DNA from: Elusimicrobiota bacterium
GTDB lineage: Bacteria > Elusimicrobiota > Elusimicrobia > Elusimicrobiales > UBA9959
Reading direction: 5' to 3'
Assembly (NCBI GenBank): GCA_022703115.1
Contig: JAKLEK010000004.1
Span: 1-24,993, forward strand
DNA length: 24,993 bases
A model generated the notes under the pieces. The model ran no database searches. It was given only the letters and a program-made list of their open reading frames with translations, and was not told where the DNA came from. Positions 1 through 6,213 of the stretch are shown here, piece by piece. The stretch's first letter is position 1, and every line of letters begins with the position of its first letter. Position numbers and translations under genes: made by a program.

Positions 1-384
1 GACGGCAGCGAGGTGGAGATGGACGCGGCCTCGCTGAAGGACCTGGACGAATCGGCTTTCGGCTACTGGGCTTCGCTCATGGCCTCCGAACTGAAGGATT
101 ACATGTCCGGCTCGTTCCTATCCGGAGCGGAACTTGAAAAAGGATGGAGTTCCCGACGCATGTCCGGTGAGCGGAGCGCCGTGGCCCTCGACGAGGACGG
201 GAACGTGGGGGCGGTCGCGCCCCGGCGGGAGAAGAAGCTGGAAATAAGGTTCGGCGACTATTTCTTCAGGAACCTTTATCTGATCCCGGGGACCATAGAG
301 TTCCGCATACCTTTCTTTTCAATGAAAGTGATACTGGACAGGGAGAAGCTGAACCTCAAGGACGCCAACTCTCTCGTTCCGTGA
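1..384 (+). CDS. C-terminal part of an unknown protein (truncated by window edge)
   Basis: The frame is open from base 1 to a TGA at 382-384, so the gene starts upstream and only about 127 C-terminal residues are visible. A GTG at 13 and an ATG at 19 exist, but the frame continues upstream of both without a stop and no ribosome binding site precedes them. The visible part is mixed alpha/beta and soluble: a stretch rich in Asp/Glu/Ser, then an Arg/Lys patch (APRREKK), then a beta-like tail with alternating hydrophobic residues (RFGDYFFRNLYLIPGTIEF). I do not recognise the family. It ends 15 bases before ispE and is probably in the same transcript. Identification needs the upstream sequence. 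Confidence 0.7.
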   Translation, partial: DGSEVEMDAASLKDLDESAFGYWASLMASELKDYMSGSFLSGAELEKGWSSRRMSGERSAVALDEDGNVGAVAPRREKKLEIRFGDYFFRNLYLIPGTIEFRIPFFSMKVILDREKLNLKDANSLVP

Positions 385-399
385 CCGGAGGAGGCCAGG

Positions 400-1317
400 A
401 TGAAAGCCGCGTCGGCAGGACCCGGAAAGACCCGTACGGTGCGCGTCAGCGCCCCGGCGAAAATAAATCTTTTCCTTGAAGTCACCGGAAAACGTTCCGA
501 CGGCTACCACGATCTGGCCACGCTGTTCGCCAGGATATCGCTGGCCGATTCGCTGACATTGACCAGGTCCCGCCGGCCCGGAGTGCGTCTGCGGGTAAGG
601 GGGGGGCGCTTTCTGTCCGGCCCCCCCGAGGATAACCTGGTCCACAGGGCGGCCGCAGCCTTCTTCTCCGCCTTCGGGATCCCGCCCGCGGTCGATATAG
701 AACTGATGAAAAAGATACCGGTCGGCGCCGGTCTGGGCGGCGGGTCATCGGACGCAGCCGCGGCGCTCTCCGGCCTGTGCCGGCTTTACGGCGTAAGCAT
801 GGAAAGGAACCGGTCCAGGCTGGAGGGAATGGCCCTGGCGCTGGGCTCGGACGTTCCGTTCTTCCTTTTCGGGGGCCCTTTCGCCTCCGGCTCGGGCCGA
901 GGGGAGATCCTCTCCCCCTTAGAACCCGGGGGAAGGCTTCCCGCCATAGTCCTGGTCTACCCCGGTTCCCCCGTTCCGACCGGTCCGGTCTACAGGGCTT
1001 TGCGGCCGGTCCCCGCGGGCGAGGTCGCGGCCAACCTGAAGAAATTCCGGCGGCTGGTAAAGGCCATCAGGTCCGGGGCGCCGCTGGAGCGCTGGGCGCA
1101 CCTGCTTTACAACCGCCTGGAGGAACCGGTGCTTCCGGCGCATCCGGCGGTCAGGCGCGCCCGCGCCGGCCTCGTCTCCTCCGGCGCCAGGGCCGTGCTG
1201 ATGTCCGGCTCGGGCGCCTCGGTGTTCGCTCTGGCGGAGAACGGACGGGAAGCGGCCAAAATCGCAAAAATCTCAAAAAAAACCGGGAACCGGGTTTTCC
1301 TGCCGGTTTTTTGCTAG
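400..1317 (+). CDS. ispE: 4-diphosphocytidyl-2-C-methyl-D-erythritol kinase (IspE)
   Basis: IspE phosphorylates the 2-hydroxyl of CDP-methylerythritol with ATP in the cytoplasmic MEP pathway to IPP/DMAPP. The 305-residue product has the GHMP-kinase signatures in order: substrate-side PAKINLFL at residues 19-26, DGYH a few residues later, the glycine-rich ATP loop PVGAGLGGGSSDAA at about 107-120, LGSDVPFF carrying the expected catalytic Asp, and the C-terminal GHMP motif MSGSGASVFAL. Length is near the family norm (about 280-310). The start is ATG 400, preceded by a strong GGAGGAGG at 387-394. The last codons are unusually A/T-rich and hold a hairpin and a promoter-like -10 box overlapping the stop codon, see 1277-1320. 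Presence of IspE implies the non-mevalonate isoprenoid route. Confidence 0.97.
   Translation: MKAASAGPGKTRTVRVSAPAKINLFLEVTGKRSDGYHDLATLFARISLADSLTLTRSRRPGVRLRVRGGRFLSGPPEDNLVHRAAAAFFSAFGIPPAVDIELMKKIPVGAGLGGGSSDAAAALSGLCRLYGVSMERNRSRLEGMALALGSDVPFFLFGGPFASGSGRGEILSPLEPGGRLPAIVLVYPGSPVPTGPVYRALRPVPAGEVAANLKKFRRLVKAIRSGAPLERWAHLLYNRLEEPVLPAHPAVRRARAGLVSSGARAVLMSGSGASVFALAENGREAAKIAKISKKTGNRVFLPVFC
1277..1312 (+). terminator. Terminator-like hairpin inside the 3' end of ispE
   Basis: AAAAAACCGG (1277-1286) and CCGGTTTTTT (1303-1312) form a perfect 10-bp inverted repeat with a 16-base loop, and the second arm ends in a six-T run. It lies within the final codons of ispE. It may end part of the ispE transcript before spoVG is transcribed from its own promoter. 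The stem is A-T rich at the base and an alternative AAAACC/GGTTTT pairing exists, so its efficiency is uncertain. Confidence 0.35.
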
Positions 1318-1320
1318 AAT
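1312..1320 (+). promoter_or_regulatory. Extended -10 promoter candidate for spoVG
   Basis: TGCTAGAAT reads as an extended -10 element (TG, one base, then TAGAAT) overlapping the ispE stop codon TAG (1315-1317). No convincing -35 hexamer lies 17 bases upstream, which extended -10 promoters can tolerate. Transcription would begin near 1327, giving a leader of about 40 bases before spoVG. The same motif recurs at other gene starts in this window. Confidence 0.45.
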
Positions 1321-1367
1321 CTCCATTGTCGCCGGCCGACTGTTCCGCCGCGGCTATAGGGGGGGGG

Positions 1368-1661
1368 ATGGAGATCACAGAAGTCAGGATACATCTTCGC
1401 AACGAAGATAGGCTGAAAGCGTTCGCTACGGTAACGTTCGACGGGGTTTTTGTCGTACATAACATGAAAGTCGTGAACGGCAATAAAGGCCTTATCGTCT
1501 GTATGCCTTCCAGGAAGATAAAGGACGGCACTTATAAGGATATAGCCCATCCGATAACGAACGAGTTCCGGCATTCGCTGGAAGAGATAATACTGAGGAC
1601 CTACAACGAGGAGCTCGCCAAGGGGACGGCCCCGGCTCCGGCGGGCATCGACGAAGAGTAG
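1368..1661 (+). CDS. spoVG: SpoVG family regulator
   Basis: SpoVG is a small nucleic-acid-binding protein, first known from Bacillus septum and sporulation control but found widely in non-sporulating bacteria, where it binds RNA or DNA. The 97-residue product has the family's usual length and landmarks: the MEITEVRI start, a central FDGVFVVHNMKVV strand region, the signature MPSRKIKDGTYKD and HPITNEFR, then a C-terminal helix with LEEIILRTYNEEL. The frame is open far upstream through ispE, but the family start and codon pattern place the true start at ATG 1368, directly after a run of nine G (1359-1367) that would serve as the ribosome binding site. It lies between ispE and tRNA-Gln. Nothing here implies sporulation. 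Confidence 0.95.
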   Translation: MEITEVRIHLRNEDRLKAFATVTFDGVFVVHNMKVVNGNKGLIVCMPSRKIKDGTYKDIAHPITNEFRHSLEEIILRTYNEELAKGTAPAPAGIDEE

Positions 1662-1696
1662 GCCTGGACGTCTTCAACGGGGTCGGGCGATTTTCT

Positions 1697-1767
1697 TCCC
1701 GGGTTGTGTAATGGTAGCACGACGCCCTTTGAAGGCGTTTGTCTAGGTTCGAGTCCTAGCCCGGGAG
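1697..1767 (+). tRNA. tRNA-Gln (anticodon UUG)
   Basis: A complete cloverleaf folds by eye. The acceptor TCCCGGG (1697-1703) pairs with CCCGGGA (1760-1766), with the U1-A72 pair typical of bacterial tRNA-Gln and discriminator G1767. The D stem GTG/CAC spans 1706-1720. The anticodon stem ACGCC/GGCGT (1722-1738) closes the loop CTTTGAA with anticodon TTG at 1729-1731. The T arm CTAGG-TTCGAGT-CCTAG covers 1743-1759. CCA is not encoded, so it must be added enzymatically. It sits between spoVG and the esterase unit. Confidence 0.97.
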
Positions 1768-1779
1768 GTATTTCCCCGC

Positions 1780-1805
1780 CGGTCCGGACGGTTCCGTCCG
1801 GACCG
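1780..1805 (+). terminator. GC-rich hairpin downstream of tRNA-Gln
   Basis: GGTCCGGACGG (1781-1791) and CCGTCCGGACC (1794-1804) are exact inverted complements separated by only TT, extended by C1780-G1805 to a 12-bp stem. It begins 13 bases after the tRNA end and is followed by CCTTTC, a poor U-tract. It probably marks the 3' end or processing boundary of the tRNA transcript. Confidence 0.5.
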
Positions 1806-1915
1806 CCTTTCGGCGCCATTCCGCTTATCTGGGAGTCCGCTCCGGCATCCTTCCTTCCCTCGGTCTTTGGGCCTATGCGGTTCAGGGCCTTTCGGGTAAA
1901 ACTCCAGGTTTACTA

Positions 1916-1924
1916 TGATATAAT
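1916..1924 (+). promoter_or_regulatory. Extended -10 promoter for the esterase gene
   Basis: TGATATAAT is a perfect consensus extended -10 element (TG, one base, TATAAT at 1919-1924) in an otherwise GC-rich intergenic region. No clear -35 box is seen. Transcription would start near 1931, at the first base of the hairpin-rich leader that precedes the esterase start at 1999. Confidence 0.6.
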
Positions 1925-1932
1925 TACAGCAT

Positions 1933-1973
1933 GCCGCCGGGGACGGCGGCGGGACGGGGTCGGCGGTTTTTTT
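1933..1973 (+). promoter_or_regulatory. Possible attenuator-like structured leader
   Basis: GCCGCC (1933-1938) can pair with GGCGGC (1945-1950) in a tight hairpin. The overlapping CCGCCG (1934-1939) can instead pair with CGGCGG (1961-1966), which is directly followed by seven T (1967-1973). The two pairings exclude each other, and the second looks like a weak intrinsic terminator within the 5' leader of the esterase gene. No leader peptide or known riboswitch consensus is visible. Confidence 0.3.
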
Positions 1974-1998
1974 CGCGGGTTTACTTCTCAGGAGGATT

Positions 1999-3141
1999 AT
2001 GCGTATAAAGCGGTTATTCGTTCGGATGCTGGCTTTACTGGTGGTGTCGCCTTTGTGTCTGCGCGCCGAGGAAACCGATCTGCCGGAGTTCGCTTCCGGC
2101 AACGGTATCACCGTGCTCAAAACGTCCTGGATGGACGAAAACAAGCGTACGGTGGTGGTGGACATACAGACCCAGATGATCGCTGAGGAAGCGATAAACG
2201 GGGGTGTGAACCAGGTGTGGATCACTCTGCCCAAGAACTATTCATCCAAAGCGAAGGTCGACCATCGCTATCCGGTTCTCTATCTGATGCACGGCGGAGG
2301 CGGGGGCTGGGCCGGGCAGTGGGTGCAGGGCGGCGGACAGGCCGAGGAGTACACCGAGGACCTGGACCTAATTACGGTCATGCCCGACGCCGGCAAAGTG
2401 GGCTGGTTCACCGACTGGGTCGGGGACGGCAGCCGCTGCGCCCAGAAATGGGAAAGCTTCCATATAAAACAGCTCATCCCCTGGGTGGACGCCAACCTGC
2501 GGACCAACGCGTCCAAGAGCGGCCGCGCGATAGCCGGTCTCTCCATGGGCGGTTTCGGCGCTTTTCATCACGCTTTCCGGCACCCGGAACTGTTCGCCTA
2601 CGCCGGCAGCTACTCCGGCGCTCTGGACCTTCAGGAGCAGGGGACCCAGCTGGTCATACTGCAGCAGTCGCAGTCCAGCGGTTTCGACCCTTACGGAGCG
2701 TTCGGCAGGTTCGACGACGATAACTGGAACGTGCACAATCCGCTCAAACATGCGGGCAGCCTGAGCGGCATATACCTGGACATGTACGCCGGTTCCGGCA
2801 TGCACGACTTCGACGTGCTGGAACGGACCATGGGGCAGTCCACTTTCCGGCTGCATAACGCGCTGAACGACGCCGGCATCACCAGCTCGTTCCTGATGTA
2901 CGGCCGGCCCGGAGGCGAGACCGGGTGCGACGGCGGGCATAACTTCGGCTGCTGGAACTACGCGCTGAAGCTGTCCCTGCCTAAGATGATGAACGTTCTC
3001 CGGCAGGCGGGTTCGGACGGCTCCGATGAGGAAGCCCCGGTGGAAGTGCGCGCCGTTGAACCGCCCCAGGACGCTCCCGACGCCGCTCCGGCGTCCGTGG
3101 ACTGGGCCGGGAACGGCGGCACGCTGCCGGCCGCCATATAA
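1999..3141 (+). CDS. Secreted esterase, esterase D / antigen 85-like alpha/beta hydrolase
   Basis: A 380-residue serine hydrolase of the putative esterase family (Pfam PF00756 type). A basic N-terminus and hydrophobic core ending CLRAEE look like a signal peptide, so it acts in the periplasm or outside. The core has YLMHGGGGGW as oxyanion-hole strand, nucleophile Ser182 in GLSMGGFGA, an acid residue probably in the GSGMHDFD segment, and His314 in GGHNFGCWNYAL, the usual family ending. The last 35 residues are a Pro/Ala/Glu-rich tail that is probably disordered. Start ATG 1999 follows AGGAGGA at 1990-1996. The gene forms its own unit, with a promoter at 1916 and a terminator at 3173-3216. Substrate is unknown: feruloyl or acetyl esters on glycans are possible, and S-formylglutathione is unlikely for an exported protein. 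Confidence 0.88.
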   Translation: MRIKRLFVRMLALLVVSPLCLRAEETDLPEFASGNGITVLKTSWMDENKRTVVVDIQTQMIAEEAINGGVNQVWITLPKNYSSKAKVDHRYPVLYLMHGGGGGWAGQWVQGGGQAEEYTEDLDLITVMPDAGKVGWFTDWVGDGSRCAQKWESFHIKQLIPWVDANLRTNASKSGRAIAGLSMGGFGAFHHAFRHPELFAYAGSYSGALDLQEQGTQLVILQQSQSSGFDPYGAFGRFDDDNWNVHNPLKHAGSLSGIYLDMYAGSGMHDFDVLERTMGQSTFRLHNALNDAGITSSFLMYGRPGGETGCDGGHNFGCWNYALKLSLPKMMNVLRQAGSDGSDEEAPVEVRAVEPPQDAPDAAPASVDWAGNGGTLPAAI

Positions 3142-3172
3142 TCCCCCGGCCCCGGCGGGCCGCAGGATGACG

Positions 3173-3216
3173 AGACATCCACCGAAAGACCGGGCTCGAT
3201 CGGTGGATGTCTTTTT
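3173..3216 (+). terminator. Strong intrinsic terminator after the esterase gene
   Basis: GACATCCACCGA (3174-3185) pairs perfectly with TCGGTGGATGTC (3200-3211) around a 14-base loop. A3173-T3212 can extend the stem, and TTTTT at 3212-3216 follows. It begins about 30 bases after the esterase stop and is the clearest Rho-independent terminator in the window. Confidence 0.92.
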
Positions 3217-3233
3217 ATAACGCGCTTGCTCCT

Positions 3234-3623
3234 ATGGACCGTAACGCGGAAAGGAAGGACCGCCGCCCGGCTTCGGCCGGGTACAGGTGGACCGTTTACA
3301 TCGTGCGCTGCTCCAACGGCTCCCTCTACACCGGCATAACCAACAGGCTTATGGAGCGCCTGGCCGCGCACAATGCCGGGACCGGCGCCAGGTATACCGC
3401 GGCTTTCGGACCGGTGCGGCTAGCCTGGTCGTGGTCCCGTCCCGGCTTAGGCCGTTCCGGCGCCTCCAGACTGGAGGCGCTGATCAAAAAACTTAGCCGG
3501 CGGGAGAAGGAAGAACTGATCGCCGCGCGCTCCGGCCGCCTTCTTTCCGGCCCCCGGGCCCAGCCGCGCTTGCCGTCCCGGCCGCTCCGACGTAAAAAGT
3601 CCGTTCCCGGCCCTTTACGTTGA
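3234..3623 (+). CDS. GIY-YIG nuclease superfamily protein (UPF0213 / YhbQ type)
   Basis: A short GIY-YIG domain protein of the UPF0213 family, whose members are stand-alone nuclease-like proteins of mostly unknown role. Visible signatures are WTVYIVRCSNGSLYTGITN (the GIY...YIG pair as VYI and YTG), RLAAHNAGTGARYT, the ...RPV-like GPVRLAW strand, then EALIKKLSRREKEELI. Family members are about 80-100 residues. This one carries an extra basic Pro/Arg-rich C-terminal tail of some 25 residues (QPRLPSRPLRRKKS). Start: an in-frame ATG at 3207 lies inside the preceding terminator stem, so ATG 3234 (129 residues) is preferred. Neither has a clear ribosome binding site, and translation may begin elsewhere before YRWTVYI. 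Confidence 0.82.
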   Translation: MDRNAERKDRRPASAGYRWTVYIVRCSNGSLYTGITNRLMERLAAHNAGTGARYTAAFGPVRLAWSWSRPGLGRSGASRLEALIKKLSRREKEELIAARSGRLLSGPRAQPRLPSRPLRRKKSVPGPLR

Positions 3624-3689
3624 GCGCCGAAAGGCGGCGGACCTTCCGCGCGCGGCCGCCCGTTCTTCCGTCCAGGACGATTCTCCCTT

Positions 3690-3717
3690 TTGTCCGGGGC
3701 CCCCTATTTTGTAAAAT
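3690..3717 (+). promoter_or_regulatory. Candidate promoter for glmU-prs
   Basis: TTGTCC (3690-3695), a 16-base spacer and TAAAAT (3712-3717) resemble a sigma-70 promoter in the 154-base gap between the GIY-YIG gene and glmU. Transcription would start near 3724 and leave a leader of about 54 bases. The rest of this gap shows no gene or clear repeat. Confidence 0.4.
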
Positions 3718-3777
3718 TATCCCTGCGGCGTATCCTTCCCTGTTGCTCGGTCTGGCGTTCGGTTCTTTTCTTTGATT

Positions 3778-5166
3778 ATGCCGGAAAAAGATTTCTGCGT
3801 TCTTATACTGGCCGCCGGTCTCGGCACCAGGATGAAATCGGACCTTCCCAAGGTCCTGCATATGCTCGGCGACATGCCTCTCGCGGCCCGGGTGATAAAA
3901 AAGGTCTCTTCGCTCGGTCCCTCCAGGATAGTGATCGTGGTGGGCCATAAGGCCGACATGGTCCGCGAGACGCTGGGCCGCCTCCCGGCAGACGGGACCT
4001 CCGGCGCCGGAACGGTCTTCGTGACCCAGAAACTGCTGAAGGGCAGCGGCCGGGCGGTCCTGGAGGCCCTTCCTGAGATAAAGGGCTGCGAACATACCAT
4101 GGTGCTTTGCGGCGACGCGCCCCTCTTCAGGACGGCCACCCTGGCCAGGATGAAGGCGGAATATCTGAGGACGCGGCCGGACTGCATGGTGCTTACGGCC
4201 GAACTGGACGAGCCGGGTTCCTACGGCAGGATAAAAAGGAGCGCTTCCGGTGCCGTAGAGGCCATCGTGGAGGCGGCCGGCGCCTCGGCGGGGGACCTGG
4301 CGATCAAAGAGGTTAATTCCGGCACTTATTTCTTCAGGACTAAAGCGCTGGCCGAGGCCGTCCGCGCTCTGGGCAAGAAAGGTCCGAAAGGCGAATATTA
4401 CCTGACGGATTCCATCGAGAATATACTGGCTTCGGGGGGCAGAGTGACGGCTTTCAAGACTTCCGACAGGACCGAGATCACCGGCATAAATTCCAGGCGC
4501 GATCTGGCCGCGGCCTACAAGATGCTGAACCGGCGGGTCATCGGGGAACTGATGGACGGGGGAGTGACCATCATGGACCCGGACAATACCTATATAGAGG
4601 AAGGCGTCAGGATAGGCAGGGATACCGTGATCTATCCGGGAACGCATATAAGCGGCTCCACGGTGATAGGCCGCGGCTGCCGCATCGGCCCTTACGGCGT
4701 CATAGATAGCTGCCGGATAGATACCGGAGCGGAGATAAAGTTCGCCTGCTGCCTGACCTCCAGCCGCGTAAGGGCGGGATCGGTCATAGGTCCGTTCGCG
4801 CGCCTGCGGCCCGCCTCCGACGTGGGCCCGAAAGCCGAGGTCGGCAATTTCGCGGAAGTTAAGAAGTCCCGTATAGGCCGCGGGTCCAAAATGCACCATC
4901 ACAGCTATGTGGGCGATACGGTCATGGGGCCGCGGGTGAACATAGGGGCTGGGACCATAACCTGCAATTACGACGGGCTGAAAAAGAACCCCACGTCCAT
5001 CGGCGCGGGGGCGTTCATAGGCTCGAACACGAATCTGGTCGCTCCGGTCAGGATAGGGGCCGGCGCGTATACGGCGGCTGGTTCCACTATCACGGAGGAC
5101 GTCCCGGGCGGGACGCTGGCGATAGCGCGCGCCCGGCAGGTGATAAAGCGGCGTAATAAGAGGTGA
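3778..5166 (+). CDS. glmU: Bifunctional UDP-GlcNAc pyrophosphorylase / GlcN-1-P acetyltransferase (GlmU)
   Basis: GlmU acetylates glucosamine-1-phosphate and then couples it to UTP, giving UDP-GlcNAc for peptidoglycan, LPS and other glycans. The 462-residue protein has the nucleotidyltransferase loop LAAGLGTRMKSDLPKVLH at residues 11-28, with Arg18 and Lys25 at the same numbers as the E. coli catalytic residues. The left-handed beta-helix follows from about residue 255, with many hexapeptide turns (VIGRGC, RIGPYG). The acetyltransferase site is intact: HHHSYVGD (catalytic His region), NIGAGTITCNYDG and GSNTNLVAPV. Start ATG 3778 is chosen over TTG 3772, and no ribosome binding site is visible before either. 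It ends 3 bases before prs. In this window its product would also feed the polysaccharide genes after 18190. Confidence 0.97.
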   Translation: MPEKDFCVLILAAGLGTRMKSDLPKVLHMLGDMPLAARVIKKVSSLGPSRIVIVVGHKADMVRETLGRLPADGTSGAGTVFVTQKLLKGSGRAVLEALPEIKGCEHTMVLCGDAPLFRTATLARMKAEYLRTRPDCMVLTAELDEPGSYGRIKRSASGAVEAIVEAAGASAGDLAIKEVNSGTYFFRTKALAEAVRALGKKGPKGEYYLTDSIENILASGGRVTAFKTSDRTEITGINSRRDLAAAYKMLNRRVIGELMDGGVTIMDPDNTYIEEGVRIGRDTVIYPGTHISGSTVIGRGCRIGPYGVIDSCRIDTGAEIKFACCLTSSRVRAGSVIGPFARLRPASDVGPKAEVGNFAEVKKSRIGRGSKMHHHSYVGDTVMGPRVNIGAGTITCNYDGLKKNPTSIGAGAFIGSNTNLVAPVRIGAGAYTAAGSTITEDVPGGTLAIARARQVIKRRNKR

Positions 5167-5169
5167 TCC

Positions 5170-6123
5170 ATGACGAGCGATTCTTGGAAGACGGGAGCGC
5201 TTAAGGTCATAAGCGGCAGCGCCAACCCGGCGCTGTCCCGGAAGATCTGCGATATCCTTGGCGTACCGCTTTCAGAGGCGCGGGTGGGGCGTTTCGCGGA
5301 CGGGGAAATAGACGTCCATATACTGGATAACGTCCGCGGCGACGACTGCTACGTCATCCAGCCGACGTGCGCTCCGGTCAACGAGAACGTCATGGAACTG
5401 CTGGTGATGCTCGACGCTCTCCGCCGCGCTTCCGCCGGCCGCATCACGGCGGTCCTGCCTTATTACGGTTACGCCAGGGCCGACCGCAAGCCGGCGCCGC
5501 GCGTTGCCATTACGGCCAAGCTCGTGGCCAACCTGATAACCTCGGCCGGCGCCAACCGCGTCATAACCATAGACCTTCACGCCGCGCAGATACAGGGCTT
5601 CTTCGATATCCCCCTGGACCATCTCTACGCGCGGCCGGTGGTCATGGAACACATCCGGAACCGGGACCTGAAGAACATGCTTGTGGTCTCTCCCGACGTG
5701 GGGAGCGTGGAGCGCGCCCGCTCTTTCGCCAAGCGCCTGAACGTAGGCCTGGCCATAATAGACAAGCGGCGCCCGCGCCCCAACGAGGCGGTGGTCTACC
5801 ATATAATCGGCGAAGTTAAGGGCATGAACTGCTTCATCTTCGACGATATGGTGGATACGGCCGGCACCCTTACCCAGGTCGCCTACGCCATAAAAGAGCA
5901 GGGCGCGGCCAGCGTGGTGGCCTGCTGCACTCACGGCGTGCTCTCGCGCGACGCCATCGAGAAGATCGACAAATCCCCCATTGAAGAATTGATAATTACC
6001 GATACTATCCCCGCGGATACCTCAAAAAGTGCTAAAATTAAGGTTATATCCGTCGCTGCGCTCCTGGCGGAGGCCATTAAGCGCAATCATGTGGGGCAGT
6101 CCATAAGCGAACTGTTCAAGTGA
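5170..6123 (+). CDS. prs: Ribose-phosphate pyrophosphokinase (PRPP synthetase)
   Basis: Prs makes PRPP from ribose-5-phosphate and ATP for nucleotide, His and Trp synthesis. The 317-residue protein is collinear with class I enzymes: RFADGEIDVHI, PTCAPVNENVMELL, LPYYGYARADRK, TIDLHAAQIQGFFDIPLD, IDKRRPRPN and the PRPP-binding loop FDDMVDTAGT. Start ATG 5170 follows AGAGGTGAT, an almost full anti-16S match that overlaps the glmU stop (5164-5166), so the two are translationally linked. Odd points: the near-invariant YARQDRK reads YARADRK, LHAEQ reads LHAAQ, and the Pro of R-V-P-I-T-A-K is Ala. The family assignment is firm and the enzyme looks otherwise intact. The last 45 codons are A/T-richer and carry promoter-like sequences. 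Confidence 0.96.
   Translation: MTSDSWKTGALKVISGSANPALSRKICDILGVPLSEARVGRFADGEIDVHILDNVRGDDCYVIQPTCAPVNENVMELLVMLDALRRASAGRITAVLPYYGYARADRKPAPRVAITAKLVANLITSAGANRVITIDLHAAQIQGFFDIPLDHLYARPVVMEHIRNRDLKNMLVVSPDVGSVERARSFAKRLNVGLAIIDKRRPRPNEAVVYHIIGEVKGMNCFIFDDMVDTAGTLTQVAYAIKEQGAASVVACCTHGVLSRDAIEKIDKSPIEELIITDTIPADTSKSAKIKVISVAALLAEAIKRNHVGQSISELFK
6030..6038 (+). promoter_or_regulatory. Candidate internal promoter for rplY within prs
   Basis: TGCTAAAAT is an extended -10 match in the 3' part of prs. It sits in a patch (5980-6050) with A/T-rich codons unlike the rest of the gene. A second arrangement in the same patch, TTGAAG (5981-5986), 16 bases, TACTAT (6003-6008), is also promoter-like. 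Either would give rplY a leader of roughly 180-200 bases containing the hairpin at 6144-6174. Confidence 0.35.
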
Positions 6124-6143
6124 CGGGACCGGTACGGCGAGGG

Positions 6144-6174
6144 CCGGCGGACCGGCGGGCTTTGATGCCGCCGG
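6144..6174 (+). promoter_or_regulatory. Hairpin with alternative pairing in the rplY leader
   Basis: CCGGCGG occurs twice in a row (6144-6150 and 6152-6158), and either copy can pair with CCGCCGG at 6168-6174. No U-tract follows, so it is not a plain terminator. Position 40 bases before the rplY start, in a ribosomal protein leader, makes a control or processing element possible but unproven. Confidence 0.3.
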
Positions 6175-6213
6175 ACATGGATATTTCGACAAGCGGTCAT
6201 ATCTGGAGGAAGT

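Noticed and set aside
777..1367. Upstream extension of the spoVG frame through ispE
   Set aside because: The added residues are Arg/Gly/Pro-rich out-of-frame ispE sequence. The conserved SpoVG start MEITEVRI and the G-run ribosome binding site fix the start at 1368.
1697..1998. tRNA-Gln as an integration (att) site for the esterase unit
   Set aside because: No repeat of the tRNA 3' end was found on the far side of the esterase or GIY-YIG genes, and there is no integrase. The idea of an insertion rests on gene order only.
1704..2234. Frames covering tRNA-Gln and the esterase leader on both strands
   Set aside because: They run through a functional tRNA, a hairpin and the promoter region, and have no similarity to known proteins.
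3207..3233. ATG 3207 as start of the GIY-YIG gene
   Set aside because: It lies within the second arm of the esterase terminator, so a ribosome binding site is impossible there and most transcripts end at this point. ATG 3234 is preferred, though also weakly supported.
3493..4902. A 469-codon minus-strand frame opposite glmU
   Set aside because: The + strand encodes a complete GlmU with all catalytic motifs. The antisense product has no recognisable domain and no start signal.
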